Positions 33,027 through 40,815 of a DNA stretch of 64,000 nt are shown piece by piece (positions within the stretch are counted from its first letter, which is position 1; each line of letters starts with the position of its first letter). A program made the position numbers and the translations under genes. The stretch is from DASRFR01 sp035651455 (lineage in GTDB: Bacteria > Acidobacteriota > Terriglobia > Terriglobales > Acidobacteriaceae): positions 1 through 64,000 of the forward strand of contig DASRFR010000033.1 of assembly GCA_035651455.1 (NCBI GenBank), written 5' to 3'. The notes under the pieces were generated by a model, which saw only the letters and a list, made by a program, of their open reading frames with translations, was not told the DNA's origin and ran no database searches.

Positions 33027-34172
33027 CTAGTTCTTAAGCAAACTGCTCAGATCATCTGGATGAGTTGCGTACCCAAGCGCATCTTCCCGATCCAGATGCC
33101 CGCTGCGCACGAGCCCTGCCAGGGATTCCTCGAGACTGAATGAGCCCTTGCTTTTCGACATCGTGATTTCCTGCTGGATATGCTGCAGAGCGTTGCGTCG
33201 GATGTGCTGGCGCGCCCCGTAGCCGACGATCAGCAGCTCAGCCGCCGGGACCCGGCCACCGCGTTTACTGGGCACGAGTACTTGCACTACCACCGCAGAA
33301 AGCGCCATCGCGAGTTCCTGGCGAATCGTGTTCTGCCGTTCTGCTGGGAAGGAATCAGAGATTCGCGAGATCGTGGAAGCCACGTCAGTGGTGTGTAAGG
33401 TAGAAAGGACGAGGTGTCCGGTTTCAGCCGCTGCGACCGCGATTCTCATCGTTTCAGGATCGCGCATCTCCCCCACCACCACGATATCCGGTGCCTGCCG
33501 GAGAGCCGCTCTGAGCGCAGTAGGAAAATCCGGGGCGTCGGTGCCAATCTCAACCTGTTCCAGGACGCTTTTCAGGTGCGGGTGCTCGTATTCGACAGGG
33601 TCTTCGATAGTAATGATGTGGCGGGCCTCGCTCCGATTAATCTCATGGACCAGGGCCGCCAACGTGGTTGTCTTGCCTGATCCTGCGGCCCCGCCGATCA
33701 GCACCAGCCCCCGGGTAAGCGGCGCCAGGGCTTCAATGCCGGATGGGAGATTCAGGTCGGACAGTACCGGAATTTTCGACGGCAAAGCGCGTATCGCAGC
33801 TGCGGTCTGGCCCCGCTCTCGGTGCAGATTGATACGAAACCGACCCACGCCTTCAATTCGGTACGAAGCGTCCGCAATTTGTACGTCGCGGAACATTGCG
33901 GCAGCTCGAGGCGCCAGTACTGGCAATACAGCCGCCTCAATTTGACTGCCGTCGAGCGCGTCATCATCGATCGTGCGTAGTTCACCTTCAAACCGGATTG
34001 CCGCCGGTGAGCCGGGCACCAACAGCAGATCACTGCCACCCGCTTCAATCAAATCCCTCAGCCAGGCATTGAGCCGCTGCGTTGCCGTACTAGGCGCGCC
34101 GCTCTCGGATGGGTCGGTCGGCTCGGCGCCTTTGCGGTCCATGCGTATCGGTTCAGGCATTGCTGCGGTCAT
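33027..34172 (-). CDS. pilT: Type IV pilus retraction ATPase PilT-like
   Basis: The 381-residue secretion ATPase has LRDLIEAGGSDLLLVPGSPA at the N-terminal domain. Walker A is GGAAGSGKTTTLAALVHEIN (about 160-180), followed by the Asp box IITIEDPVEYEHPH, Walker B VVVGEMRDPETMRIAVAAAE and the His box TGHLVLSTLHTTDVA, ending in a C-terminal arm. These match PilT/PilU rather than PilB: short, with no Cys4 zinc motif. It powers pilus retraction at the inner membrane. The N-terminal ~30 residues are a variable Ser/Pro-rich tail. The TadV-like peptidase at 62032 belongs to a related system. Confidence 0.9.
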   Translation of the reverse strand: MTAAMPEPIRMDRKGAEPTDPSESGAPSTATQRLNAWLRDLIEAGGSDLLLVPGSPAAIRFEGELRTIDDDALDGSQIEAAVLPVLAPRAAAMFRDVQIADASYRIEGVGRFRINLHRERGQTAAAIRALPSKIPVLSDLNLPSGIEALAPLTRGLVLIGGAAGSGKTTTLAALVHEINRSEARHIITIEDPVEYEHPHLKSVLEQVEIGTDAPDFPTALRAALRQAPDIVVVGEMRDPETMRIAVAAAETGHLVLSTLHTTDVASTISRISDSFPAERQNTIRQELAMALSAVVVQVLVPSKRGGRVPAAELLIVGYGARQHIRRNALQHIQQEITMSKSKGSFSLEESLAGLVRSGHLDREDALGYATHPDDLSSLLKN

Positions 34173-34372
34173 CCTTCGACTGGGCAGTTCTGACTATCGG
34201 CAGCTCACGGCTGCATCGTGACGTGTGCGGCAGGATCCAGTGTTGCAGGAACCACTGCGTATGGGAACGAGCTTTTCGTGGCCGGGGCGTTTCGCTTCGG
34301 GTCGTCAAGGCCACAGCCTTCTAATGAGATTTACGGCACTCCTGAAGCGGCGCCTTCCATTTCGAGCAAACG

Positions 34373-35338
34373 CTACTGACTTGCTACGGATGAGTGCAGC
34401 AGTGCAACCATCTGCTGAAAGTAGTTGAGCGACATGCGCAGGCCTGTGTCCAGATCAATCTTCGGCTCCCAGCCCAGCAACCGCTTCGCTTTGCTGATGT
34501 CCGGCCGACGCTGCTTGGGATCATCTTGCGGCAGGGGTTCGTAGCGGATCTCGCTCTTCGATCCGGTCACTGCCAGCACTTTCTCCGCACATTCCAGGAT
34601 CGTGAATTCATCAGGGTTGCCAATGTTTACGGGCTCGTGTTCGGAAGATTTTGCCAGCCGGATGAATCCCTCAATCTCGTCGCTTACATAGCAGAAACTG
34701 CGAGTCTGGCTGCCATCGCCGTAGACCGTCAAGGGCTCACCGCGCAGCGCCTGCTTCATAAAATTTGGCACTACGCGGCCATCGCTCAGCTGCATACGCG
34801 GGCCGTAAGTGTTAAAGATCCGGACGATGCGCGTATCCACATTATGGTAGCGACGATAGGCCATCGTCACGGCTTCGGAAAAGCGTTTGGCCTCGTCATA
34901 CACGGAACGCGGACCGATCGGATTCACGTTGCCCCAATAGCTTTCTTTCTGGGGATGCTGCAGAGGATCGCCGTAGCACTCGGAGGTGGAAGAAATCAGA
35001 TACTTGGCCCCGTATTTTTTCGCGACCTCGAGCGCATGAAACGTGCCCAGAGATCCAACTTCCAGGGTAGCAATGCCGTGGGTCATGTAATCTACAGGGC
35101 TGGCGGGGCAGGCAAAGTGAAAGACATAATCCACTTTGCCGCAATCAAAGGGTTGACGAATGTCGAGCTGCCGGAACTCAAAGCGGCTGTCATTCTGCAA
35201 GTGCTGCAGGTTCCGCATCGATCCGGTGAGCAGGTTGTCGATGGCGATGACGGAATAGCCCTGGCCAAGCAGAGCGTCGCAAAGGTGGGAGGCAAGAAAT
35301 CCGGCCCCGCCGGTAACCAGCGCGCGTTCTTTACTCAT
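34373..35338 (-). CDS. uxs: UDP-glucuronate decarboxylase (UDP-xylose synthase)
   Basis: A 321-residue extended SDR with GGAGFLASHLCDALL (NAD-binding), TSECYGDPLQHPQKESYWGN, SVYDEAKRFSEA with the catalytic Tyr and Lys, RIFNTYGPRMQLSDGRVVPN and YGDGSQTRSFCYVSDEIEG. The combination TSE...YGDP...H..ES.WGNVNPIG is specific for UXS among epimerase-like enzymes. It converts UDP-glucuronate to UDP-xylose, a donor for extracellular glycans. Its ATG lies two bases past the stop of the UDP-glucose dehydrogenase gene, whose product is its substrate. Confidence 0.93.
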   Translation of the reverse strand: MSKERALVTGGAGFLASHLCDALLGQGYSVIAIDNLLTGSMRNLQHLQNDSRFEFRQLDIRQPFDCGKVDYVFHFACPASPVDYMTHGIATLEVGSLGTFHALEVAKKYGAKYLISSTSECYGDPLQHPQKESYWGNVNPIGPRSVYDEAKRFSEAVTMAYRRYHNVDTRIVRIFNTYGPRMQLSDGRVVPNFMKQALRGEPLTVYGDGSQTRSFCYVSDEIEGFIRLAKSSEHEPVNIGNPDEFTILECAEKVLAVTGSKSEIRYEPLPQDDPKQRRPDISKAKRLLGWEPKIDLDTGLRMSLNYFQQMVALLHSSVASQ

Positions 35339-35340
35339 AC

Positions 35341-36759
35341 CTATTTACGATTGCCCGCAGAGGGATTGGCTGCTGCCGACAGTTTCTCGCTTACGGCAGG
35401 AGCGCGCCCCACACTGTAGTAGGTGAACCCGTGCTCGGCCATCGTTTCGGGATGATAGAGATTGCGACCGTCGATTACGATGGGATATTGCAAGCAGCCG
35501 TGCAGCCGGAGCAAATCCAGATTCGCGAACTCCTCCCACTCAGTGAGCAACAGCAAAGCGTCAGCTTGATCGGCCGCTTCGTATGGGCCCTCGGCATAAT
35601 CGATACTGTTGCCAAAGATCTCACGCGCTCGTTCCATGGCCGCAGGATCGTAGGCGACAATGCGCGAGCCTTCCTTCAGTAATGATTGGATCAGGAGTAT
35701 TGCGGGTGACTCGCGAATGTCGTCAGTGCCGCCCTTGAATGCCAGTCCCAGCACCGCAAGGCGTTTGCCGCGAAGCGTCCAAAGCGCGCTGCGTACCTTG
35801 CGAAGGAAGCGATGCCTCTGCTCCTCATTGATGCGGATCACTTCGTCGAGCAAGCGAAAATCGTAACCACATTCCCGGGCCACCGAGCGGAAAGCCATCA
35901 GATCTTTAGGGAAGCACGATCCGCCATAGCCGATTCCAGGATTCAGAAAACGAGGACCGATGCGCGAGTCAGTGCCAATGCCTTGGGTCACCTGTTGGAC
36001 GCTGGCGCCGACCGATTCACAGATGGAGGCGACCGCATTGATAAAGGAAATCTTCATCGCCAGGAAGGCGTTTGAGGCATGCTTAATCAGCTCCGCGCTC
36101 TTGGTGCTGGTGACGATAATCGGAGCGGGAATTACGGCGCGATCCGGTCCGGGAATCGCATCCGCTCGCTTGTAATAGCTGCCGTCGGTCAGGGGCGCAT
36201 AGATCTCGCGTAGTACCGCCGCGGCGCGTTCACTGTCAGCACCGACGACAATACGATCGGGATAGAGGAAGTCAATGACGGCTGTGCCCTCGCGCAGGAA
36301 CTCCGGGTTGGAGGCGACATCAAAAGCGTCGGCATCGGCGTGATTGCGGAGGATAATTCGGCGTACCCAGTCGCTGGTGTAAACCGGAACCGTACTCTTT
36401 TCCACCACTAGCTTGTAGCCATGGCCGTTAATGGCGCCGGAAATTTCGCGTGCTACGGATTCCACGTAAGAGAGGTCCGCATCGCCGGTTCCTGTAGGTG
36501 GTGTTCCCACGGCGATAAAAACAGCAGCACTCACCCGGACGGCTCCCTGCAGGTCGTCGGAAAAGCTCAGCCGTGTGCCGCGGTGCCGTTCCAGCAATTC
36601 AGTAAGGAACTGCTCGTGAATCGGCACTTCGGCGTTCTTGAGCGCCGTCAGCTTTTGCTGGTCGTTGTCGACCAGAATGACATTGTGCCCGAGATCGGCG
36701 AAACAAGCTCCGGCAACCAAACCCACGTACCCTGAACCCACAACGGCTAGTCGCATCAT
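35341..36759 (-). CDS. ugd: UDP-glucose 6-dehydrogenase
   Basis: The start ATG 36757-36759 has GGGAG six bases upstream and gives MMRLAVVGSGYVGLVAGACF, the standard beginning; 472 residues. The NAD site is GSGYVG; the middle domain has SNPEFLREGTAVIDFLYPDR and the catalytic Lys in KHASNAFLAMKISFINA. The nucleophilic Cys is in GIGYGGSCFPKDLMAF (about residue 265), and the C-terminal domain has LGLAFKGGTDDIRESPAI. It oxidises UDP-glucose to UDP-glucuronate. The two-gene operon ugd-uxs supplies UDP-glucuronate and UDP-xylose, and it is divergent from the exopolysaccharide/NRPS locus. Confidence 0.95.
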   Translation of the reverse strand: MMRLAVVGSGYVGLVAGACFADLGHNVILVDNDQQKLTALKNAEVPIHEQFLTELLERHRGTRLSFSDDLQGAVRVSAAVFIAVGTPPTGTGDADLSYVESVAREISGAINGHGYKLVVEKSTVPVYTSDWVRRIILRNHADADAFDVASNPEFLREGTAVIDFLYPDRIVVGADSERAAAVLREIYAPLTDGSYYKRADAIPGPDRAVIPAPIIVTSTKSAELIKHASNAFLAMKISFINAVASICESVGASVQQVTQGIGTDSRIGPRFLNPGIGYGGSCFPKDLMAFRSVARECGYDFRLLDEVIRINEEQRHRFLRKVRSALWTLRGKRLAVLGLAFKGGTDDIRESPAILLIQSLLKEGSRIVAYDPAAMERAREIFGNSIDYAEGPYEAADQADALLLLTEWEEFANLDLLRLHGCLQYPIVIDGRNLYHPETMAEHGFTYYSVGRAPAVSEKLSAAANPSAGNRK

Positions 36760-37589
36760 TCCACTCCCATGCGTAGATCGATAAGAATGCCTATTCTGCT
36801 CAGCAACATTGGATGTAGAGGGGAGCCGTGGTGTCGTCCTGTCCTGCCAGGAATCGTTTCCCAGTGTCGCATGTAAGAGGGCCACTGAACTGGGGCACAA
36901 TCACCACTAAACCATACTCTAGCAGCTTTCCCTGGCGCAGGGGAGGAGAGAAAAGACTGCAGTCAACAGTCAGGAAACAGTATGTTTTTCTTAAACAATC
37001 GGCGGCTAAGACACAGTTATGCGCCGTCAACAGCCGGCAGCAAAAACCTACCGAGAATTATGAGTTGTGAGTGCAATATTGGCGAGGTGAGAACCTCTGC
37101 GAAAAGCTACGATTTAGGAGCGGATCAGGGTGGTTCGGCGGCTCAAAACCACTGGAGTCTTTATTCTCTAAATGATTGTGAATGCAGCGTTTAGGTTCAC
37201 CATTCTGATTCTAGAGACTTTGGTCACTAAGCTTTTTGACCTCTTGCAGTAAATTGCAAACCCCGATAGTCTGACCCCACTTTTCGTACCGTCCGCCCCG
37301 ACGGCGGTGCGTCGCTGAATTAGCGCTTGAAGCAACTCCCCCCTTAACCAAAACGGCTGTAACGTCACGTTCTGGCCGAAACGTGTCTATACAAAGCGGG
37401 CAGAACTCACGTTGGGAAAACACTACCCTGGGGTCACGGCATGTGACTCAGAGGGCGAAGCTACGAGATAGGACAGATTCGAGGGGCGTGGCCGCGTCTC
37501 CTGCAGAAACGAATGCAAAAGCCAAATACCCCGAGCGAAAGGGGTGCCCGGGTTGTAAAGGGCCAGGCACTGGCCGTGAGGATGAATCT
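36760..37589. other. Long intergenic region with possible structured leader
   Basis: This 830-base region separates divergent ugd and the Fis-type gene, and no convincing gene is in it. The last ~170 bases before the Fis-type ATG carry several possible hairpins: GTCAC/GTGAC around 37433-37447, CCCC/GGGG around 37539-37554, and GGCCAG/CTGGCC at 37561-37575. The spacing suggests a structured 5' leader. It does not match a riboswitch class that I can recognise. Confidence 0.35.
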
Positions 37590-37910
37590 ATGAGTGAATC
37601 TCAGGTTAAGGGTAAGACAGTGAGTATCGCGGAATCGGAACGGACACCCGATGCTCCCACGATCGCTGACGCCGCATTGACAACGGAGCTTTCCTCAGTC
37701 GTGCAGGGCCGCTCACTTCGAAGTCTTCGCGCGGAGACAGAAATCCACGCCGTGACCCAGGCGCTGGAGCAGACAGGCTGGAATCGCAAGCGGGCCGCTC
37801 AGCTACTTAAAATCAGCTACCGAGGATTGCTGTACAAGATCCAGCAACACAAGATCACACCCGCAGCCCGTGACGGCGAGTGTGCGACCGACCAGGCTAA
37901 AGTTTCCTGA
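37590..37910 (+). CDS. Fis-type helix-turn-helix regulator
   Basis: ATG 37590 with GAGGAT about eight bases upstream gives 106 residues. The N-terminal half is polar and low-complexity. Residues ~50-90 form a Fis/NtrC-type DNA-binding domain: AETEIHAVTQALEQTGWNRK and RAAQLLKISYRGLLYKIQ, with the helix-turn-helix 'NRKRAAQLLKISYRGLLYKI'. This is the C-terminal domain of sigma-54 activators without receiver or AAA+ domain. I recall stand-alone versions at exopolysaccharide loci of acidobacteria. It probably controls the following one-strand locus. Confidence 0.85.
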   Translation: MSESQVKGKTVSIAESERTPDAPTIADAALTTELSSVVQGRSLRSLRAETEIHAVTQALEQTGWNRKRAAQLLKISYRGLLYKIQQHKITPAARDGECATDQAKVS

Positions 37911-38086
37911 TCTGCAACGATTGCGCGCAGCTCGTCAGCTTTGCCGCGCGGATCAGAACGGGGTAGATGGAATTCGAAGTGTTCTCACAGAACGTTGCCG
38001 CTGTTTGCTCATTCACGGCACCCCGCAGTTTTAGATTCATTGTTCGAGTTTGAGCTTTGACCCTCCGGATGGAGCGGAGATAACCC

Positions 38087-38845
38087 ATGAGTCGCAATTT
38101 CGAGCTGTTACAGAAGATCGGTCAACAACAGGCGTTTTTTGATACCCAGGCGGAAGCCCAGACCATGCTGCAGGAACCTGTTCCTCTCATGGCATCTGTC
38201 CCGAGCCTGACAATGGGAGAGGCCGAACTGGAGGAGCTGACAAAGCTGGTGCAGAGAGCGTTTCTGTTGCCCGCCAATGAGGCTCCGCGCGTCGTGGTAT
38301 TCACCAGCACCGAAGCCGGCAACGGCTGCAGTTGGATCACGGCAAGAGTAGGAGAGGTGCTGGCCAGTCACGTGGCCGCTTCGATCTGCTTGGTGGACGC
38401 GAATCTGCGCGATCCTGGGCTGCACAACCAGTTCTCGGTAGAAAATCACCACGGACTGGCCGATGCACTCCGCCAGGGTGAACCGATCCGCGCCTTCGCG
38501 CGGCCCCTGTCCCGACCGAACCTGTACCTGCTAAGTTGTGGATCGTCTCCCGAGGAAGCGCAGGGTCTACTCGCTTCGGACCGCATGCGGCTTCGTCTAT
38601 CGGAGCTTCGTTCGGAGTTCGATTATGTCCTCATCGACACCCCAGCCATCAACGTCGCCAATGACGGCGTAGTGCTGGGCGCAGCTGCGGATGGAATGGT
38701 GCTGGTGCTCAAGGCGAATTCCTCCCGGCGCGAAACTGCGCGACAAACGATTCACGACTTACAGGCCGCCAAGGCCAGAGTCCTGGGAGCCGTGCTGAAC
38801 CAACGGACTTTCCCGATCCCCGAATCGCTCTATCACAAGCTGTAG
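38087..38845 (+). CDS. CpsD/BY-kinase-like ATPase with defective P-loop
   Basis: The 252-residue protein has the fold marks of exopolysaccharide tyrosine autokinases: VVVFTSTEAGNGCSWITARV at Walker A, SICLVDANLRDPGLHNQF at Walker A' and FDYVLIDTPAINVANDGVVL at Walker B. The P-loop reads EAGNGCSW where active kinases have GEGKTT, so the Lys and Thr that bind phosphate are gone. The C-terminus (PIPESLYHKL) has a single Tyr and no Tyr cluster. It is probably a non-catalytic regulator of polymer export. No Wzz-like membrane partner is adjacent. Confidence 0.82.
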   Translation: MSRNFELLQKIGQQQAFFDTQAEAQTMLQEPVPLMASVPSLTMGEAELEELTKLVQRAFLLPANEAPRVVVFTSTEAGNGCSWITARVGEVLASHVAASICLVDANLRDPGLHNQFSVENHHGLADALRQGEPIRAFARPLSRPNLYLLSCGSSPEEAQGLLASDRMRLRLSELRSEFDYVLIDTPAINVANDGVVLGAAADGMVLVLKANSSRRETARQTIHDLQAAKARVLGAVLNQRTFPIPESLYHKL

Positions 38846-38853
38846 CCCAGCTT

Positions 38854-38880
38854 ACGCCGCTGTGCATTGACAAGCGGCGT
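38854..38880 (+). terminator. Intercistronic hairpin
   Basis: ACGCCGCT (38854-38861) and AGCGGCGT (38873-38880) make a perfect 8-bp stem with an 11-base loop, between the kinase-like gene and the acyltransferase gene. There is no T-run; it may attenuate transcription or stabilise mRNA ends. Confidence 0.35.
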
Positions 38881-38936
38881 TCCTTATGGCTTGGTCCGCA
38901 AGCCGCGTTTCCACCCACTAATTCAAAGGACGGGGA

Positions 38937-39617
38937 ATGTTCGATAATTTACGTGCTGATTTCCAAGCTGCGTTGGGGCACCGCACACTGGAGCGGGGTT
39001 GGTGGCGCGTCCTCACGCGACTGGAAACTCCCGCCATTGTCTGCTACCGCTATTCGCACTGGGTGCTGAAGCTACGCATACCGGTCGTAAAGCAACTGCT
39101 GCTCATCCCCGCCTTGTTCTGGCAGCGCTTCAACCAGATGTTCTTCGGTATCTTCATCTCGCCGGATGCTGACATTGGTCCGGGCTTGGTCATCCACACG
39201 CCCTACAGCGTTTTTGTTCCGCCGATCAAGATCGGCGAAGGCTGCACATTGTGTACCGGCACACTGATTGGATCCGGGTGCAAGGGAGTGGGCGACAACG
39301 TTTATTTCGGCGCCGGCTGCAAAATTGTTGCGGATGTGAAGATCGGCAACAACGTGGTGATCGTTGCCAACAGTGTGGTGCTGACCGATGTGCCCGATAA
39401 TACGACCATCATGGGCGTACCGGCGCGCATCAAGCTGCCGGGTGGACGGCCGCGGCGCTTTCCCTGGAGAGCCTTGAAAGCTGACGGGAGCCGCATCGGC
39501 GAAGATGTCAAGAATAATGGTAATGGCAATGGAGCCGCGAAGCCGCTCGTGAACAACGGCGCACAGCCGGGGAATGCCGCAGAGCACAAATCAGCAGAAC
39601 AAAAAGCAAGCGCCTAG
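38937..39617 (+). CDS. Left-handed beta-helix acyltransferase (CysE/colanic-type)
   Basis: The 226-residue protein has an N-terminal helical part (about 1-75, RYSHWVLKLRIPVVKQLLLI partly membrane-seeking) and a hexapeptide-repeat beta-helix (about 80-180): SPDADIGPGLVIHTPYSVFV, IKIGEGCTLCTGTLIGSGCK, GDNVYFGAGCKIVADVKIGN, NVVIVANSVVLTDVPDNTTI. VIHTP carries the likely catalytic His. The tail is Asn/Gly/Ala-rich and disordered. It should transfer an acyl group from CoA or a carrier protein to an O or N of a sugar or amino acid. The stop is 18 bases before the prolyl-carrier dehydrogenase, so a carrier-bound acyl donor is a serious option. Confidence 0.8.
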   Translation: MFDNLRADFQAALGHRTLERGWWRVLTRLETPAIVCYRYSHWVLKLRIPVVKQLLLIPALFWQRFNQMFFGIFISPDADIGPGLVIHTPYSVFVPPIKIGEGCTLCTGTLIGSGCKGVGDNVYFGAGCKIVADVKIGNNVVIVANSVVLTDVPDNTTIMGVPARIKLPGGRPRRFPWRALKADGSRIGEDVKNNGNGNGAAKPLVNNGAQPGNAAEHKSAEQKASA

Positions 39618-39635
39618 AACGAAAGGGACGAATCT

Positions 39636-40781
39636 TTGGACTTCGGGTGGAGTGAAGAGCAACAGGCTTTTCGTAAGGAGGTCATCCGGTTCGCGAAGGA
39701 GGAGTTGAACGATGACCTGATCCGCCGGGACCGCGAGGAAGAGTTCTCGCGCGAGCTTTGGCAAAAATGCGCCGACTTCGGAATCATGGGAGTTCCGGTT
39801 CCGACCGAGTACGGCGGCAGCGGCGGTGACACCCTCACCACGGTTTGCGCGCTCGAGGCATTGGGCTATGGTTGCCGCGACAACGGCTTGCTGTTTTCCA
39901 TCAACGCCCATATGTGGACCACCGAAATTCCACTGATGGCCTTCGGCACGGAGGAACAGAAGCGGAAATATCTGCCCAAGCTTGTCAACGGCGAGATGAT
40001 CGGTTTGCATGCCATGACGGAGCCGGGTTCGGGGTCTGATGCCTACAGCCTGAAAACTCGGGCGGATCGCAAAGGGAACTGCTACGTCCTGAACGGCACC
40101 AAGACTTTCATCACCAATACGACGAATGCCGACTTGTTCATCGTCTTCGCCAATGTGGATTTCTCGAAGGGCGCGAACGGGGTCACCGCGTTCATAGTCG
40201 AGAAAGGCACTCCAGGGCTGATCGTCGGCAAAAAGCTCCACAAGATGGGGCTGCGCACCTCGCCGATGTCGGAACTGGCGCTGGTGGATTGCGAAATTCC
40301 GAAGGAAAACATTGTCGGGCAGGAAGGCAGCGGGCAGGCGATTTTCACGACCTCAATGGAGTGGGAGCGCACTTGCATACTTGCCAGCCATCTCGGAATG
40401 ATGCAGCGGCAGTTGGAAATGTGCGTGAAGTACGCACGTGACCGCAAGCAGTTCGGTCAGCCGATTGGGAAATTTTCCGCGATTGCCAACAAGGTCGCCG
40501 ACATGGAAGTGCGGCTCGAGACTGGGCGGCTGGTGCTTTACAAGGCTGCTTGGCTGAAGAGCCAGGGCAAGCACCCGCTGCGCGAATCCTCTATCGCGAA
40601 GTTATACGTGGCTGAATCGTGCGTGCAGAGCTGCCTCGATGCCATCCAGATCCACGGCGGGTATGGCTACATGATGGAATACGAGATCGAGCGCGATCTG
40701 CGCGACGCGATCTCCGCCAAGATTTATTCCGGAACTTCGGAAATCCAGAAGGTCATCATTTCTGGATTGCACGGTTTGTGA
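39636..40781 (+). CDS. Acyl-CoA-dehydrogenase-fold flavoprotein, likely prolyl-carrier dehydrogenase (PltE-like)
   Basis: This 381-residue protein starts at TTG 39636 behind GAAAGGGA. It has the full acyl-CoA dehydrogenase layout: an N-terminal helical domain, the FAD-binding MTEPGSGSDAYSLKT (about 128-142), NGTKTFITN, and C-terminal RDRKQFGQPIGKFSAI, QIHGGYGYMMEYEIERDLRD, KIYSGTSEIQ. The Glu used by medium-chain enzymes (YEGT) is Ser here. Glu244 in MEWERTC takes the position used by isovaleryl-CoA and prolyl-carrier dehydrogenases. The two following genes encode a proline-type adenylation enzyme and a free carrier protein, as in pyrrole biosynthesis. It would oxidise L-prolyl-carrier to pyrrole-2-carboxyl-carrier. 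An ordinary acyl-CoA dehydrogenase role cannot be excluded from its sequence alone. Confidence 0.8.
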   Translation: MDFGWSEEQQAFRKEVIRFAKEELNDDLIRRDREEEFSRELWQKCADFGIMGVPVPTEYGGSGGDTLTTVCALEALGYGCRDNGLLFSINAHMWTTEIPLMAFGTEEQKRKYLPKLVNGEMIGLHAMTEPGSGSDAYSLKTRADRKGNCYVLNGTKTFITNTTNADLFIVFANVDFSKGANGVTAFIVEKGTPGLIVGKKLHKMGLRTSPMSELALVDCEIPKENIVGQEGSGQAIFTTSMEWERTCILASHLGMMQRQLEMCVKYARDRKQFGQPIGKFSAIANKVADMEVRLETGRLVLYKAAWLKSQGKHPLRESSIAKLYVAESCVQSCLDAIQIHGGYGYMMEYEIERDLRDAISAKIYSGTSEIQKVIISGLHGL

Positions 40782-40815
40782 TCGACGGCAAAGAACTCCA
40801 ATCAAGAGACGGTCC

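Noticed and set aside
34394..35419. 341-codon plus-strand frame opposite the UDP-xylose synthase gene
   Set aside because: High-GC third-position shadow of a strongly supported gene on the other strand.
36828..37368. Short frames in the ugd/Fis intergenic region
   Set aside because: Low-complexity translations, no ribosome sites, no conserved-looking core.
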